Below, piece by piece: positions 1-12,650 of a stretch of 64,000 nt of DNA (position 1 is the first letter of the stretch; each line of letters starts with the position of its first letter). Location of the stretch: contig NC_092672.1 in assembly GCF_964355755.1 (NCBI RefSeq), positions 22,502,501 through 22,566,500 on the forward strand. Reading direction: 5' to 3'. Under the pieces are notes generated by a model. It did not search any database and was not told the origin of the DNA. It saw nothing but the letters and a program-made list of their open reading frames with translations. This DNA comes from Antedon mediterranea. Taxonomy: Eukaryota; Echinodermata; Crinoidea; Comatulida; Antedonidae. The translations under genes were made by a program, and so were the position numbers.

Positions 1-211
1 CTTAATAATGCAAGCATGAATTGAATGCCAGTAAAATCACAAGTATTATATTGGGGGATTGTTCTTATGTTAACAGATATTAAAATATACACTGTCAGTA
101 ACTTTAAATTTACTTGGTTTATTGCCATTTCTGGAATGATATCAGTGGTAATCACGTTGGAATTGATTTGTTTTTTTGTAATTGCAGACAACAATTGTCA
201 GAACGAAAATC

Positions 212-289
212 ATGAACACAGAATCAGGAAACAGCTCTCCTGCTAGCCCTTCTAAAGATGATGATCCACAACCTAGCATCTGTAAGAAG
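212..289 (+). CDS. DED gene exon 1 (start exon)
   Basis: This exon follows an acceptor at 186-187, with 24 bases before the ATG. It encodes 26 polar residues rich in Ser, Pro and Asp (MNTESGNSSPASPSKDDDPQ...), then donor GTAAAC at 290. It is low-complexity and probably disordered. It could be internal rather than first, because the frame is open upstream. Confidence 0.5.
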
Positions 290-3200
290 GTAAACTATAA
301 GTACCAAATAAACTAAAATACTTATGCTACATTGAATTAGCACAAACTTTGAATTTCATTAGTTTAGGTTGTTACAGAAGTGTGTTGATTTTACAATGTT
401 ATCTATGTCTAGTATAATTTACTTGCTTGATGATATTTGGTCAGTGTAAATTTATAAGCTCAGTGAATCTGGGTTGTTTATTGTGTAGTACAAGTAATTT
501 CTTGATATTATTTAGCATACAGTATCTGTGTATCCGAGTTCAAATAATTTTTTTTTAAATGAATGAACAAGACAAGCCCAGTTTCCAGATTATACATGGT
601 CTATGGATATAAGCTTGTTTATTCTTGTAAAGGCGTGTGTTAGATTTTGGACTATTGATTGTGAGTTCAAATCCAATGCTCGTCGCATTGCTTGTACCAG
701 CTGCATTATGGGAGTATTTTTCCGTACGTGTTTGATCCAAAAATGACCAGGGTAATAATTTATACAGTGCTTAGAGGTTTCACAACATTAGGTGCTTTAT
801 AATTATAAATCCAGGAAGGATAATATTATTATTATTCTCTTTAAGTCATTTTAAATGTAGTAAATGTGACAGGGACAAGCCAGATCAGTAGCCTGTCGCA
901 AATATTTTATTTGGAGATAATATATCATTATGCAGCTAATTTTCTGTTTTATAATGGTAAAAAAATTATTGTAATCCGACTTTTAATTACAAAGTTATGG
1001 GAAATTTATAACATGTATGTGTTGGAACTCTCTGGATTATGTTCGGAGAAATGTGTGTTCAAAGTTTACCGACGCGCTGCTGGACCGTGGTGGCCTTCGC
1101 TGAACAGCGAGGCTGAATGAACGCCCGAACAACAGACAAGAGGACACAGAGAACACGGTTTTATTATTGTTCTAGTTATCAGATGTTAATAAAATTCCGG
1201 AATTATTTTGTTTTTATTTTACTCTTGTAACATGCAAAATCTCAGTAAAGTAATTATACACTGCTCTCGCGTTGTGTCCTGCTTCTTCCTCTCAACCACT
1301 GCACACGTGGGTGGATTTTTTAACATTGTGAGCATGCGCAGTCATGAGCTTTAAAGCCATGTAAGCACAATCACAGCGCCGGCTACGGCAGTCGTCGTTA
1401 AGGAAAATATTTTTGTTTCTATCACTAAAATTGGTTATCATTGGTTAGGATGAAGAACAACTGAAATCATTGTCCAATAGAAATACACCTGTTTAAATTA
1501 GCTTTATATTCATAGTAAACAAACCAGACTTCGCTTAGAAAATGGCGGTATACGAATACGAAGCTTTTGAAAAGACGATTCTACATTCGAAAAGTTTTCG
1601 ACATATTACAAAATCATAGCCTTACAAAATGTGAAAAAATAACAACACAGTATGATTATAGAATACATAAAGGTTAGATTTAATAGATACAATTTTTTTT
1701 TTTTTTTTTTTTTTTTTTTGTCAACATGATTTTGCCTATTCTATAGGCTGTATCTCAGTTTGGGGATTACCCACCAGCGACTGGTTTGACTTGTCTGTGC
1801 CACAAATTCATTTTATTGATATTATTTATAATATTCTATAACAATATTTATTATTCTTATTTTTTCTAGGTCCTTAATTTCCTTGAAGAAGAATTGCAAG
1901 TTTTAAGTCAGAATGGTGCACGTGGTGTTGAAGTAAAGATGTACATCCGTTGTGCATGTTCAAATAGTGAACGTACTCATATGCAGGTTGTTCGCAAATT
2001 TGACCAAGATGTGTTGCCATGTAGAAGCAGAGCAATGGACGTGAAACGTTACCGTAAACTGTTTAGCAAAATAGAAGTAGAACAAGGTATAGGCCTAATA
2101 ATCCATAATAAATACGGCATAAAACAAAACATGCAAACATATTTTTGTTCTTTAACTAATGATACTTGTGACATACAATTTCACAAACTTCAAATTTTCA
2201 GTTGATGCATTTTAACCTTTATCTGTAGTTTTTATGTTATAATATGTTATAAAGAGAAAAATAAACCATCAGAAAATGCTTATAATGCGAGTGGCAGCAA
2301 TGCCAAATCTTCTTTATCAAAAGTTCAAAGAACTTCTGTTAGCATCATCTGATGGATCATGTAGATGTGGAAGGCAACAAACAACTAACATACACCATTT
2401 TAAATCTCTATGTTTTAGTAGCCTCTTTATCTACTCGCACTAGATAATAATAATAATAATTTATTGGAAACTTCACTTTTACAACAGTGGCACACTTTGT
2501 TGACAAATTTGCGTCCAAATAATAACATACAAGAATAAATAAAATTATTAACTTAAAAATAAATCAAAATGAATGAATGAAATACAAAACATAACTTACA
2601 AAAACAAACAAAAATAAATAAATACTTTAAATCAAAATAAATAAACAAAACAAACTTAAGAGGAATAAAAATAACTAAAAATGTTTAGATACACACAAAA
2701 TAAATAACAAAATTAATTTCATGGTATGAATCAAAATAAAGAGTATAATAGTGTGTGTAATACTCAACACTAAGGCATAATAAATAAAATGAAAAGACAA
2801 AGATTACTAAACAGAAATCAAAATGACACACACAAGTTGAAAAGCAATTCAAAACACAACAGCATTGACATTACAAGTTTAAAAGAGCACAACGTTCTTC
2901 CATAAAGATTTAGCCAATGATTTACAAAATTACATGTTAGGAGAAAGTGCATAATGGTTTCTTCTTCATTTCTGTTGCACAATTTACAACAACCATTAGC
3001 ATTAGGGTAATTTGACCAATTAGATGTTTTTCTTTCAAGGGGAAGGGTGTTTGATCGCAGCTTAAATTTTAACGATTCTCCTTCAAAGTCTATTTTATCA
3101 AGTAGATACTGTTCAAGTTTTGGTTCATTTTTTATATACATATAATGTTCAATTGACGTTTTACATTTACCGTCTTCAACCCAATACGAGAGAGCTAGAT

Positions 3201-6200
3201 TTTCATAATTATTTTTGTATTGGAAGCATAGTTGGCATCAAAGTTATCATTACCATTTCGAATATCAGAAAAAATATCATGTGTACCACAATTATCAATG
3301 ATATTTCGAACACACAATGGAATTTTAAATGATATATCATTAAAGTTCTGTCAATTTAACTAGTGTTTTCAGTAATATCCTAGCCAATCTTCCATCTTTA
3401 AAATTCTTTCCATATAATTAATTCTATTTACATTTTGAATATATGAGATTTTTGACCACCCAAAATCCCCATAAAGAGTAGCACAAAGGGTATTCCTAGA
3501 GGCCTTAAGGATAAACCTTGCCATTTGTAATTGTAGTCTTTCAATTCTTTCACAATCACTTTTGCTACCAACCCAAATAGTACTACCATAATTTATTGAT
3601 GGAAGTGCAATTGTTCGCCAGAGGATATCACCATAATATACTCTATTAAAATTGTTTAAATTACCAATTATGGCTTTTATATAACCTATGAGTCGGTTAC
3701 ATTTTTGTATAATATATTCTACATTGCTATGGTCATTTGCACCTCTTGATATCATTACACCTAGATATTTATACGTTTCACACTCAGTTATCGACTGGTC
3801 TCCTAATTTCCATAACTTTTGTTTATCTATTTTCTTACCTACAACAAGTACATTTGATTTAGTTGGGTTAAATTGTATTTTCCAATCAATGGCAAATTTT
3901 GCAGTTAAGCTGTAACATGTGAGTCATTTGTTGCTCATTTTCAGCTAATAGCACAATATCATCTGCCCAGAAAAGAGCTCCTTGCCATACGTTATTAATA
4001 TGAACTCCTATATCATTTAATTTTAGAATTTTTGTGAGCTCATTGATAAATATACAAAACAGAATAGGAGATAGCACACATCCCTGTCTAACTCCTTGTT
4101 CAATTGAAAACTCATTAGTTACAGTAGCCCCACATTTTACTTTCCCTTTGACATTTGCATACATGTTATCAATAATTCTCCACAAACGCCCTCTTATTCC
4201 TATATTCCATATGGCTTTCAGGAGCCCATCTCTCCAAACGGAATCAAATGCCTTTCGGAAGTCCAGGAAAGCTAGATATGTGTTTTTTCTTTCTTTTTTC
4301 TTAAAGCAGTTATACTTTTAATTACAAAAATATGGTCCTCACACCTATGATCTTTCCTGAAACCACCCTGGACTTCCGTCAATTCATTATCACTTTCTAA
4401 ATAGTTTGATACATTCATAGCAATTACTCTATTAAATAATTTTGATACACAAGATGTAAGAGAGATTCCACGATAATTGTTCAAATCTCTCTTATCACCA
4501 TGTTTAAAGATTGGAATAATTAAACTTAAATTCCAGTCTTCTGGTGTTTGTTCAAAAAGGATGATTCTATTAAATAAATCTAACAGAGATTTGACCATAA
4601 TATGACCACCATTTTTTTAAAGTTCATTAGTAATGTTTTCTTTCCCTGGAGATTTACAATTTTTTTGCAAATACTTAATACATATTTTATACTTTCAATA
4701 TCAATAGAAATATCACATAGAGGATCTGTAGCCTCATCCTCATCTCTGAACAAGACTTGTTTCTAATGATTTGTATACAGTTCTCAGTCATGTATACATT
4801 ATTATTGAATGTATTATTTTTAGAATTACTTAACGATTCACAATAGTTTCTTAATGTTTCGGCTTTTTCTTCAACACTAGTAAAAACTTGTTCAGACCCT
4901 GGAACCTTAAAACAATCAGTACAGTATTTTGTTTGTTAAACTTTGACCCTCTAATTGTTTGACAGAATTCCTTACAATTTTACCTCCTTTGTTTGCAATA
5001 ACAATTGATTTATCTACCCTCATTTCTAATATCTTAATATCAAATTCTTAGCAAACAACCGCTTTTGTTGGTAATTCTGCCAAAGGAAGTCACATGTTGC
5101 AGCATCTTTGTCTTTTCTTTTAACATAATTGCCATAAATTTGCATCCCATTTTTTAAAATCCCTTTCTAAATAGGTAGTATAATCACTAAAATCTTCACC
5201 AAACTTAATGTTCCATATATATTTCTTACTACACCTATTATCTTTGTTTTTCGTGTTACTTATATTTAATTTAAGTAGTAACATATTATAATATTTTGTT
5301 GTTTTGTCATACAATACATTTTCATTGTAGATTCTGTCAGATTTACAATTTTTTTTTGTATTAATATAAGGATGAGATATAACACAGGATGACAGTTTTG
5401 ACACTTACCCCAAATTAAACAAGCATTATAAATAATGTATTTGTAAAAATCATCATGTCTCAAGTTCAGCAAATTCTAAATGGAATTTAAACAAAAATCA
5501 TGAAACATGTGTTGGCTAGGTGTGGTAGTTCGAGATCAGTCGGACACAATCATATGAAGGCAGCATTGATTTCCATCAGTATTTCATTTATTCATATTCA
5601 CATTCATATTCACTGGCATTTATCACATAAACTACAATCAGCCATCTCTTGGAAAAAAAACCCCTATAAATACAACAGACAAACATACATAATAATAAGC
5701 CACATATGAAAAATTGCTAACCATTGTTATACTAATTATGTTATCTTTAGTACAGATACACATCACATCAGTATTACATTATTATCAATTATATATAACA
5801 AGTGATAACCACATCTATACCTGGATTAAACTATGTTAATTTTGGAGGTGCATACCCATCTTTACTCAGCCTCCATTCCATTCAGCCCAATCTATTAATA
5901 AACATGTAAAACCAGGTTCTTAACATCATACTATTCACAACTACATATGACCACAGCATTGGTCGCCATATTGGAATCCGAACTTGCACACTTATCGGTG
6001 AGTCATTCTACCATCAATTATAACTACATATATGAGCATAAATAACACATTTAATACAATGCTACTATTCATTATCATGACTAAATACAACAATTGATTA
6101 TCTTAATTTATGATTACAACGTACCTGGAAATGAATAACTGATAATTTAATTAGTATAGCAACTGCCTCTACTCAGCCACAATGGATATGCCCAATCTGT

Positions 6201-9200
6201 ACCCACGTTCGGGGAAATGGAAATATCTGTTTTTAAACAAAACTGTGTGAGCTATTATTTTAGGCCTAAATTGTTATGTTATCTGAGATTAACAAAAACA
6301 TACAAGTATTAACTAACACTGACACACAAGCTAATTTTCCCACAAAAAATATAAACGTCGTAGTGGTGCGTTACATGTACTTTACTATTTCAGTCGACTA
6401 TGACAGTGACAGTTTTAACAAAGTATTAAATCGCAAATGTTCTACTCTATTTAGTGACAGAAATCTCATGACACAAAATACATGAATAAGGTCCAATGTG
6501 AATGGCATAATAAAACAGTGTATCCTAGTGTTAAAAGAATGGTTTATTTAATAAAAACTAACTTTAAAATCTGTATTGCATAAATTGTACGTGATACTGT
6601 TTTTGTTATTATAACTAATATGTTTATTTTGCATAGATACACAGACTGCTACTCCTCTGTCTACAGTCTCATTAGAGACAGGTTAGTGGTTGTCATTAGA
6701 TCATTATGTATCATATGGACAGTTTGTCTGAAAATACATGAATATAATAGCATAACATCTTGGTGTCATTAGCAGAATAGTTGATTTAATACTGGTATTC
6801 TTGATTATGACTAATGTATATGTTTATTTTGCATAGATGCACCTATTGCTGCTCCTTTGGCTGCAAGCTCATTAGGGACAGGTATAGGTGAGTAACATTA
6901 GATCATTAGGGACAGGTATATGTGAGTAACATTAGATCATTAGGGACAGGTATAGGTGAGTAACATTAGATCATTAGGGACAGGTATAGGTGAGTAACAT
7001 TAGATCATTAGGGACTGGTATAGGTGAGTAACATTAGATCATTAGGGACAGGTATAGGTGAGTAACATTATATCATTAGGGACAGGTATAGGTGAGTAAC
7101 ATTTTATCATTAGGGACAGGTATAGGTGAGTAACATTAGATCATTATGGCCAGGTATAGGTGAGTAACATTAGATCATTAGGGACAGGTATAGGTGAGTA
7201 ACATTATATCATTAGGGACAGGTATAGGTGAGTAACATTAGATCATTAGGGACAGGTATAGGTGAGTAACATTAGATCATTAGGGACAGGTATAGGTGAG
7301 TAACATTTTATCATTAGGGACAGGTATAGGTGAGTAACATTAGATCATTATGGCCAGGTATAGGTGAGTAACATTAGATCATTAGGGACAGGTATAGGTG
7401 AGTAACATTATATCATTAGGGACAGGTATAGGTGAGTAACATTAGATCATTAGGGACAGGTATAGGTGAGTAACATTAGATCATTAGGGACAGGTATAGG
7501 TGAGTAACATTAGATCATTAGGGACAGGTATAGGTGAGTAACATTAGATCATTAGGGACAGGTATAGGTGAGTAACATTAGATCATTATGGACAGGTATA
7601 GGTGAGTAACATTAGATCATTAGGGACAGGTATAGGTGAGTAACATTATATCATTAGGGACAGGTATAGGTGAGTAACATTAGATCATTAGGGACAGGTA
7701 TAGGTGAGTAACATTAGATCATTAGGGACAGGTATAGGTGAGTAACATTAGATCATTAGGGACAGGTATAGGTGAGTAACATTAGATCATTAGGGACAGG
7801 TATAGGTGAGTAACATTAGATCATTAGGGACAGGTATAGGTGAGTAACATTAGATCATTAGGGACAGGTATAGGTGAGTAACATTAGATCATTAGGGACA
7901 GGTATAGGTGAGTAACATTAGATCATTAGGGACAGGTATAGGTGAGTAACATTAGATCATTAGGGACAGGTATAGGTGAGTAACATTAGATCATTAGGGA
8001 CAAGTATAGGTGAGTAACATTAGATCATTAGGGACAGGTATAGGTGAGTAACATTAGATCATTAGGGACAGGTATAGGTGAGTAACATTAGATCATTAGG
8101 GACAGGTATAGGTGAGTAACATTAGATCATTATGGACAGGTATAGGTGAGTAACATTAGATCATTAGGGACAGGTATAGGTGAGTAACATTAGATCATTA
8201 GGGACAGGTATAGCTGAGTAACATTAGATCATTAGGGACAGGTATAGGTGAGTAACATTAGGTCATTAGGGCAGTGTTACAACCATTTATGTAGTACCAG
8301 CTATAATAAAACTACTGCTAAGAGAGAAACACTAAAGATATCATATCATTTATTTCATTTGAACAAATACAAACATGAAAACATAACAAATATAAATCAA
8401 TGAGGCAGGATTACCTAAAATACCAGTCGAGAAGCCAAAATAAGACATTCAAACATATTTAAAACATAATTAAAAACACATTTTTTGGAAGAAAGTTAAA
8501 ATTGCTGTATATGAATGACAAGATAGTTTAAATTGTATGAAGTTAAATGTATTACAGCAAAATCCACCACAGGTTAGCTAATTCTTTAAAATAATCAAAG
8601 CCGAACAAATCAGAATGGAATCGTGCTCATGTTTCTTCTAACTTTCAGAAACATCAAATTATCAACATTATTTGCTTTGATATTATTAATTTAAATACTA
8701 TAATAACAATTTTCAAATAGTAGGTAAAATTTTCTACGTAGGAAAGGTGGTCAAAATAATAACCAAAAAATCTTTGAAAACAGATTGTGTGTATTACTTC
8801 TAAAGACTGATCATTTGAAATATATTAAGTCAAACTAAATAATTTATGAATATGATGAAAACACTTTTATTTATTATTAATTTTAATTCAAAAGTTGAGG
8901 CCTTAAAATTATACAAAAAAATATGGAAACCGTCATCATTAATTACTGGTTTTGCTTTAAATTATTTTCCCTATCAAGCCCAACTGTGTTAACATAGAGC
9001 CTGATTTATTCCTTTTCTCAATGCAACTAAACAAAAGGAAACAGGCCTTTGATTAATATGGTGAATTGTAGTCATTAACAATAATTCTTTATTACAGAAA
9101 CAAGTCCAAATTCACTGGAAGACAAGTTAAACAAGTTAAATTATGATCTCAGTGAAGTCTTTATGAAGAATATGAGAAAATTCTTATTTTTGAGATGTTG

Positions 9201-10273
9201 TCTCTTTGATGAAGTAGATTTACAAGTCCTTGGCAATAAAGATTACAAAGCAAATGATTATTTTAATGAACTCGCTGATAAAGGAAAGATCAAACCAACC
9301 GACGTCAACCTTCTGCTTGAAGTGGCAACACTATCAGAAATTGAACATGCTAAAGATCTTGTAAAACAGTATATGAATGACAACAATGTACAAATTAGTA
9401 ATCAACAGAAGCTGTCCCCGTATAGAAAAAGATTGTGCAAGGCATTGAAACAGTTTAACCAAAGTGAGTTGAATAGAGTTACAGCTTGTTATCAATTGGA
9501 ACAACCAACCATTTGGGATGTAACATTTTATTTAGAGAGCAAATCCAAATTGGTAGATGAATCAGAAAGAGAGAAGTTTGCTGAGCTGCTTGGACCAATC
9601 CCAAATAAAATAATGTGTAAGTCAATTTGAGAGATTTCTTACCTTAAATCCACAGATTGTAGGTCACGTAAATATTCTCCCACAATAACTGGCATCAAAC
9701 CAGAATTTTTAGAAAAGGGTAAAAATATATTGAGAATACATTGAGTTGCCCCCTCATAATATAGAATGAATGCTGGACCATTTGATGACGACCGTATGAT
9801 ACCAAGTGATTTGTTGACACAGGTTAAGAACATCAAATAACAGGAATGTATTCACATCCTGACTTTTCTTTGTCACTAAGGTTCTTATACCCTTTACAAC
9901 ATTATAACGCTTTGTCTATACTATCAAACTTTATGTGACAAAACAATGTGATGTGCAATTTTATGGACATGATGATGTCATATCACTTCCATATTTGGGA
10001 ACATCACTACCATAGTTGGGCACATCACTACCATATTTGGACACATCACACATTTTTGTCAAACTAATTTGATATTTGTGTTATTTATTTTTAATTATTT
10101 TATAGTAATGTTATTTATCATCATGTGTCAGGAAACTGTAAAAGGGGATTTTGTGCTAAAACAATTTATGTCATTGTGAGAAAGCTTGTTTAATAATAAC
10201 CTAAAGAAAGTGTATACCTTGTTTTAAACTTTTATTGTGATAATTTTTAGGCAACAAAGAAGATGATCATTGA
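212..10273 (+). CDS. DED-domain protein, six-exon gene model
   Basis: Predicted protein of about 308 residues joined from exons 212-289, 1870-2086, 6637-6681, 6837-6881, 9098-9616 and 10251-10273. All junctions have GT/AG sites and the phases agree (0,1,1,1,1), giving 927 coding bases. Residues about 142-221 resemble a death effector domain, and about 232-295 look like a second, more divergent helical death-fold. DED proteins act as cytosolic adaptors or regulators in apoptosis and innate signalling through homotypic contacts. No caspase domain is visible. Residues 27-98 are not recognised. The ATG at 212 is tentative, because the frame stays open back to the acceptor at 187, so coding could begin left of the window. 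The second intron holds an antisense LINE and the fourth a splice-donor minisatellite. The subfamily (FADD-like, DEDD-like or caspase-8-like prodomain) is not resolved. Confidence 0.72.
290..1869 (+). other. Intron 1 of the DED gene
   Basis: No further coding exon recognised. It is AT-rich and contains a 29-base T run near 1690-1719. Short open frames here have no splice or family support. Confidence 0.5.
1870..2086 (+). CDS. DED gene exon 2
   Basis: Acceptor TTTTTTCTAG precedes 1870 and donor GTATAG follows 2086. It starts in phase 0 and ends in phase 1. The 72 codons form a mixed alpha/beta-looking segment (VLNFLEEELQVLSQNGARG ... YRKLFSKIEVEQ) with Cys residues in CACS. I do not recognise the family. 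Confidence 0.6.
2443..5410 (-). pseudogene. Decayed non-LTR retrotransposon (LINE), antisense
   Basis: Broken reverse-transcriptase reading frames run on the minus strand, with 3' end at an ATT-repeat tail near 2443-2462. Segments in order: 4598-4272 (IIPIFKHGDKRDLNNYRGIS, then GGFRKDHRCEDH), 4185-3886 (GVRQGCVLSPILFCIFINEL, FWADDIVLLAENEQQ, carrying the catalytic ADD box), 3755-3369 (thumb region), and 3141-2818 (a CKLC ... HFLLTC cysteine motif near the C-terminus). Frames change several times and 5' parts (5404-5120) are weak, so the copy is dead. Clade not assigned. It lies antisense within the second intron of the DED gene. Confidence 0.85.
5480..6636 (+). other. Rest of intron 2 of the DED gene
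   Basis: AT-rich intron sequence between the LINE and exon 3. Nothing further recognised. Confidence 0.4.
6637..6681 (+). CDS. DED gene exon 3 (45-nt repeat exon)
   Basis: A 45-nt phase 1-1 exon encoding DTQTATPLSTVSLET plus a split Gly. The acceptor is TTTTGCATAG and the donor GTTAGT. It is a paralogous copy of the next exon, with the same flanking intron sequence, so the pair arose by tandem exon duplication. Ser/Thr/Pro-rich linker. Confidence 0.55.
6837..6881 (+). CDS. DED gene exon 4 (duplicate of exon 3)
   Basis: A 45-nt phase 1-1 exon encoding DAPIAAPLAASSLGT plus a split Gly. Its acceptor is identical to that of exon 3. The donor is GTATAG at 6882 or, six bases later, GTGAGT, which would add two codons. 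Its last bases and donor are the founding unit of the downstream 34-bp array. Confidence 0.55.
6870..8275. repeat. 34-bp minisatellite made of splice donors, about 40 copies
   Basis: The unit TCATTAGGGACAG/GTATAG/GTGAGTAACATTAGA (slashes mark potential exon-intron cuts) recurs every 34 bases with few substitutions. It begins inside the last 12 bases of exon 4 and includes that exon's donor. Each unit carries a CAG/GTATAG site and a near-perfect AG/GTGAGTAA donor. Confidence 0.95.
8280..9097 (+). other. Intron 4, distal part
   Basis: AT-rich. 8341-8420 resembles an antisense 3' end of a LINE (TTTATTTCATTTGAACAAAT, then AT-rich). No exon seen. Confidence 0.35.
9098..9616 (+). CDS. DED gene exon 5, encodes the DED
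   Basis: A 519-nt exon, the longest of the gene, from acceptor TTATTACAG to donor GTAAGT. It encodes a helical segment whose pattern (FLFLRCCLFDEVDLQVL ... NDYFNELADKGKIKPTDVN ... LLLEVATLSEIEHAKDLV) fits the six-helix DED consensus. A second helical segment follows (YRKRLCKALKQFNQ ... VTFYLESKSKLVDESEREKF). It starts and ends in phase 1. The family call comes from the pattern, not from an alignment. Confidence 0.75.
10251..10273 (+). CDS. DED gene exon 6, terminal coding end
   Basis: Acceptor TAATTTTTAG precedes 10251. The exon adds CNKEDDH and stops at TGA 10271-10273. The stop codon lies in the first unit of a CATTGAGG minisatellite, so the reading frame may have been cut short by repeat growth. 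Skipping this exon joins exon 5 in phase to 11008-11099 (see that entry). Confidence 0.5.
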
Positions 10274-10690
10274 GGCAACACTGAATACACCATTGAGGAA
10301 CCATTGAGGCACCACTGAGACACCATTGCAGCAACACTGAAGACACTATTGAAGATGCCATTGAGGAACCTTTGAGGCACCACTGAGACACCATTGAGGC
10401 ACCACTGAGACACTATTGAAGATGCCATTGAGGAACCTTTGAGGCACCACGGAGACACCATTGAAGATGACATTGAGGAACCTTGAGGCACAACTGAGAC
10501 ACCATTGAGCACCACTGAGCCACCATTAAGACACCATTGAGGCACCACTGACACACAATTGGGACATCACTGAGCCACCATTGAAACACCACTGATACAC
10601 CATTGAGGCACCACTGGGACACCACTGACACACTTGAGACATCACTGAGTCACCATTGAAACACCACTGATACACCATTGAGATAGTATT
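10268..10690. repeat. Degenerate CATTGAGGCACCACTGAGAC minisatellite
   Basis: Alternating words CATTGAGG-CAC and CACTGAGA-CAC repeat with insertions over about 420 bases, in the probable 3' UTR of the DED gene. The opposite strand reads as repeated QWCLNGVSVV, which is a repeat artefact rather than a protein. Confidence 0.85.
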
Positions 10691-10825
10691 GTGAAGCCAA
10701 CCAAGTGAAGGTAAGTTATGTGGATAGCGATATAATAGAGTAATATTAAAATTATTGTCATAATGATAAAATGACAAAATATGATAATGTCAAGGAAGTT
10801 GGTGATAAAGATGACATTGACGTTG

Positions 10826-10831
10826 AATAAA
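10826..10831 (+). promoter_or_regulatory. Possible poly(A) signal AATAAA for the DED gene
   Basis: Canonical AATAAA 553 bases after the DED stop codon, beyond the 3' minisatellite. In AT-rich DNA this can occur by chance. Confidence 0.3.
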
Positions 10832-11007
10832 TGTTTACTTTAGGACAGTATATGAATGATGAATTCTTTTTTTCATTAAATGGGAAGAATATTTTCTGCC
10901 TTGTTAAATAGAACATATACCCGGTTCCAGTCCATAAATATTCATTATTTTGTATAATGTTTACTGAATGTAAACTGTAAATTTTAATTCATTCCTTAAT
11001 TTCACAG

Positions 11008-12140
11008 CTTGTTCAAGATCTCTTATTCATCTGTGGATAAGTGGAGAAGACTGGCAGTGTGACTTGGTATTCAATGGGATGTTATCATTAATACCACAGG
11101 TAAAAACAGACATGAATATGACATGTTGGAAGCGGTAGACAATGATCAAAGCAATAACACAATTGGGACGTGTTGATTTAGCTGATAGCTGGCAAGATGC
11201 AGCAGAACATCAACTACCTACAATGGTCAAGGAATTAACACAACAGGGATGTGTTGATATAGCTGATAGCTGGCAAGATGCAGCAGCACATCAACTACCT
11301 ACAATGGTCAAGGCATTAACACAACAGGGACGTGTTGATATAGCTGATAGCTGGCAACATGCAGCAGAACATCAACTACCTACAATGGTCAAGGAATTAA
11401 CACAACAGGGATTGTTCATTTAGCTGATAGCTGGCAGCATAAAGCAGAACATCAACTACCTACAATGGTCAAGGAATTAACACAACAGGGATGTGTTCAT
11501 TTTTATCTGATAGCTGGCAGCATAAAGCAGAACATCAACTACCTACAATGGTCAAGGAATTAACACAACAGGGATGTGTTGATATAGCTGATAGCTGACA
11601 AGATGCAGCAGCACATCAACTACCTACAATGGTCAAGGCATTAACACAACAGGGACGTGTTGATATAGCTGATAGCTGGCAACATGCAGCAGAACATCAA
11701 CTACCTACAATGGTCAAGGAATTAACACAACAGGGATGTGTTCATTTAGCTGATAGCTGGCAGCATAAAGCAGAACATCAACTACCTACAATAGTCAAGG
11801 AATTAACACAACAGGGATGTGTTCATTTAGCTGATAGCTGGCAGCATAAAGCAGCACATCAACTACCTACAATGGTCAAGGCATTAACACAACAGGGACG
11901 TGTTGATATAGCTGATAGCTGGCAACATGCAGCAGAACATCAACTATATACAATGGTCAAGGCATTAACACAACAGGGACGTGTTGATATAGCTGATAGC
12001 TGGCAAGACGCAGCAGCACATCAACTACCTACAATGGTCAAGGCATTAACACAATAGGGACGTGTTGATATAGCTGATAGCTGGCAACATGCAGCAGCAC
12101 ATCAACTACATACAATGGTCAAGGCATTTAAACACAACAG
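11008..12140 (+). pseudogene. Death-domain remnant with amplified last helix (27-residue repeat)
   Basis: A possible exon at 11008-11099 (acceptor TTTCACAG, donor GTAAAA) is open in phase 1, so it could follow DED exon 5. It reads ISGEDWQCDLVFNG ... SLIPQVKTD, reminiscent of death-domain helices 2-3. The same frame reaches TAG at 11136, then continues directly into TMIKAITQLGRVDLADSW, which resembles the last death-domain helix. From 11139 to about 12140 this 81-bp unit repeats about 12 times, mostly in frame (TMVKELTQQGCVDIADSW, then QDAAEHQLP). Breaks: a lost base near 11411, an altered unit near 11500, TGA near 11596 and TAG near 12055. I infer a decayed DD-coding end of a DED-DD gene. Independent non-coding repeats remain possible. 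Confidence 0.4.
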
Positions 12141-12370
12141 GCTTTAAAATAACAGGAACATGTTGATTTAGCTGATAAATCATTGTTTATTTTGATTTCT
12201 TGACACATGAAACTGAGTGCCAATGCTATATAGTGTGCATAACCATCAATATTATGATTATCAATATTATTATTATGATTAAAAGGGGCGCTTGATATAT
12301 AATATAATACAGTAACAATGGGGATTATAAAACCACACTTCTAAAATAATTTTTAATCAAAAGATAATTT

Positions 12371-12650
12371 TAACTATTAACTGGTGCGTGTGAGTTGTGT
12401 ACTCTCTCTTTAACTATTAACTGGTGCGTGTGAGTTGTGTACTCTCTCTTTAACTATTAACTGGTGCGTGTGAGTTGTGTAATCTCTCTTTAACTATTAA
12501 CTGGTGCGTGTGAGTTGTGTACTCTCTCTTTAACTATTAACTGGTGCGTGTGAGTTGTGTACTCTCTCTTTAACTATTAACTGGTGCGTGTGAGTTGTGT
12601 ACTCTCTCTTTAACTATTAACTGGTGCGTGTGAGTTGTGTACTCTCTCTA
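12371..12650. repeat. 40-bp tandem repeat, 7 copies
   Basis: The unit starting TAACTATTAACTGGTGCGTG repeats with an exact 40-bp period and almost no divergence, indicating recent expansion. Confidence 0.95.

Noticed and set aside
6870-8275. CRISPR-like regular array
   Set aside because: The whole unit repeats without unique spacers and the context is a eukaryotic intron, so it is a minisatellite.
10267-10777. Minus-strand frames reading repeated QWCLNGVSVV
   Set aside because: They are translations of the CATTGAGG/CACTGAGA minisatellite in several frames, with no splice or family support.
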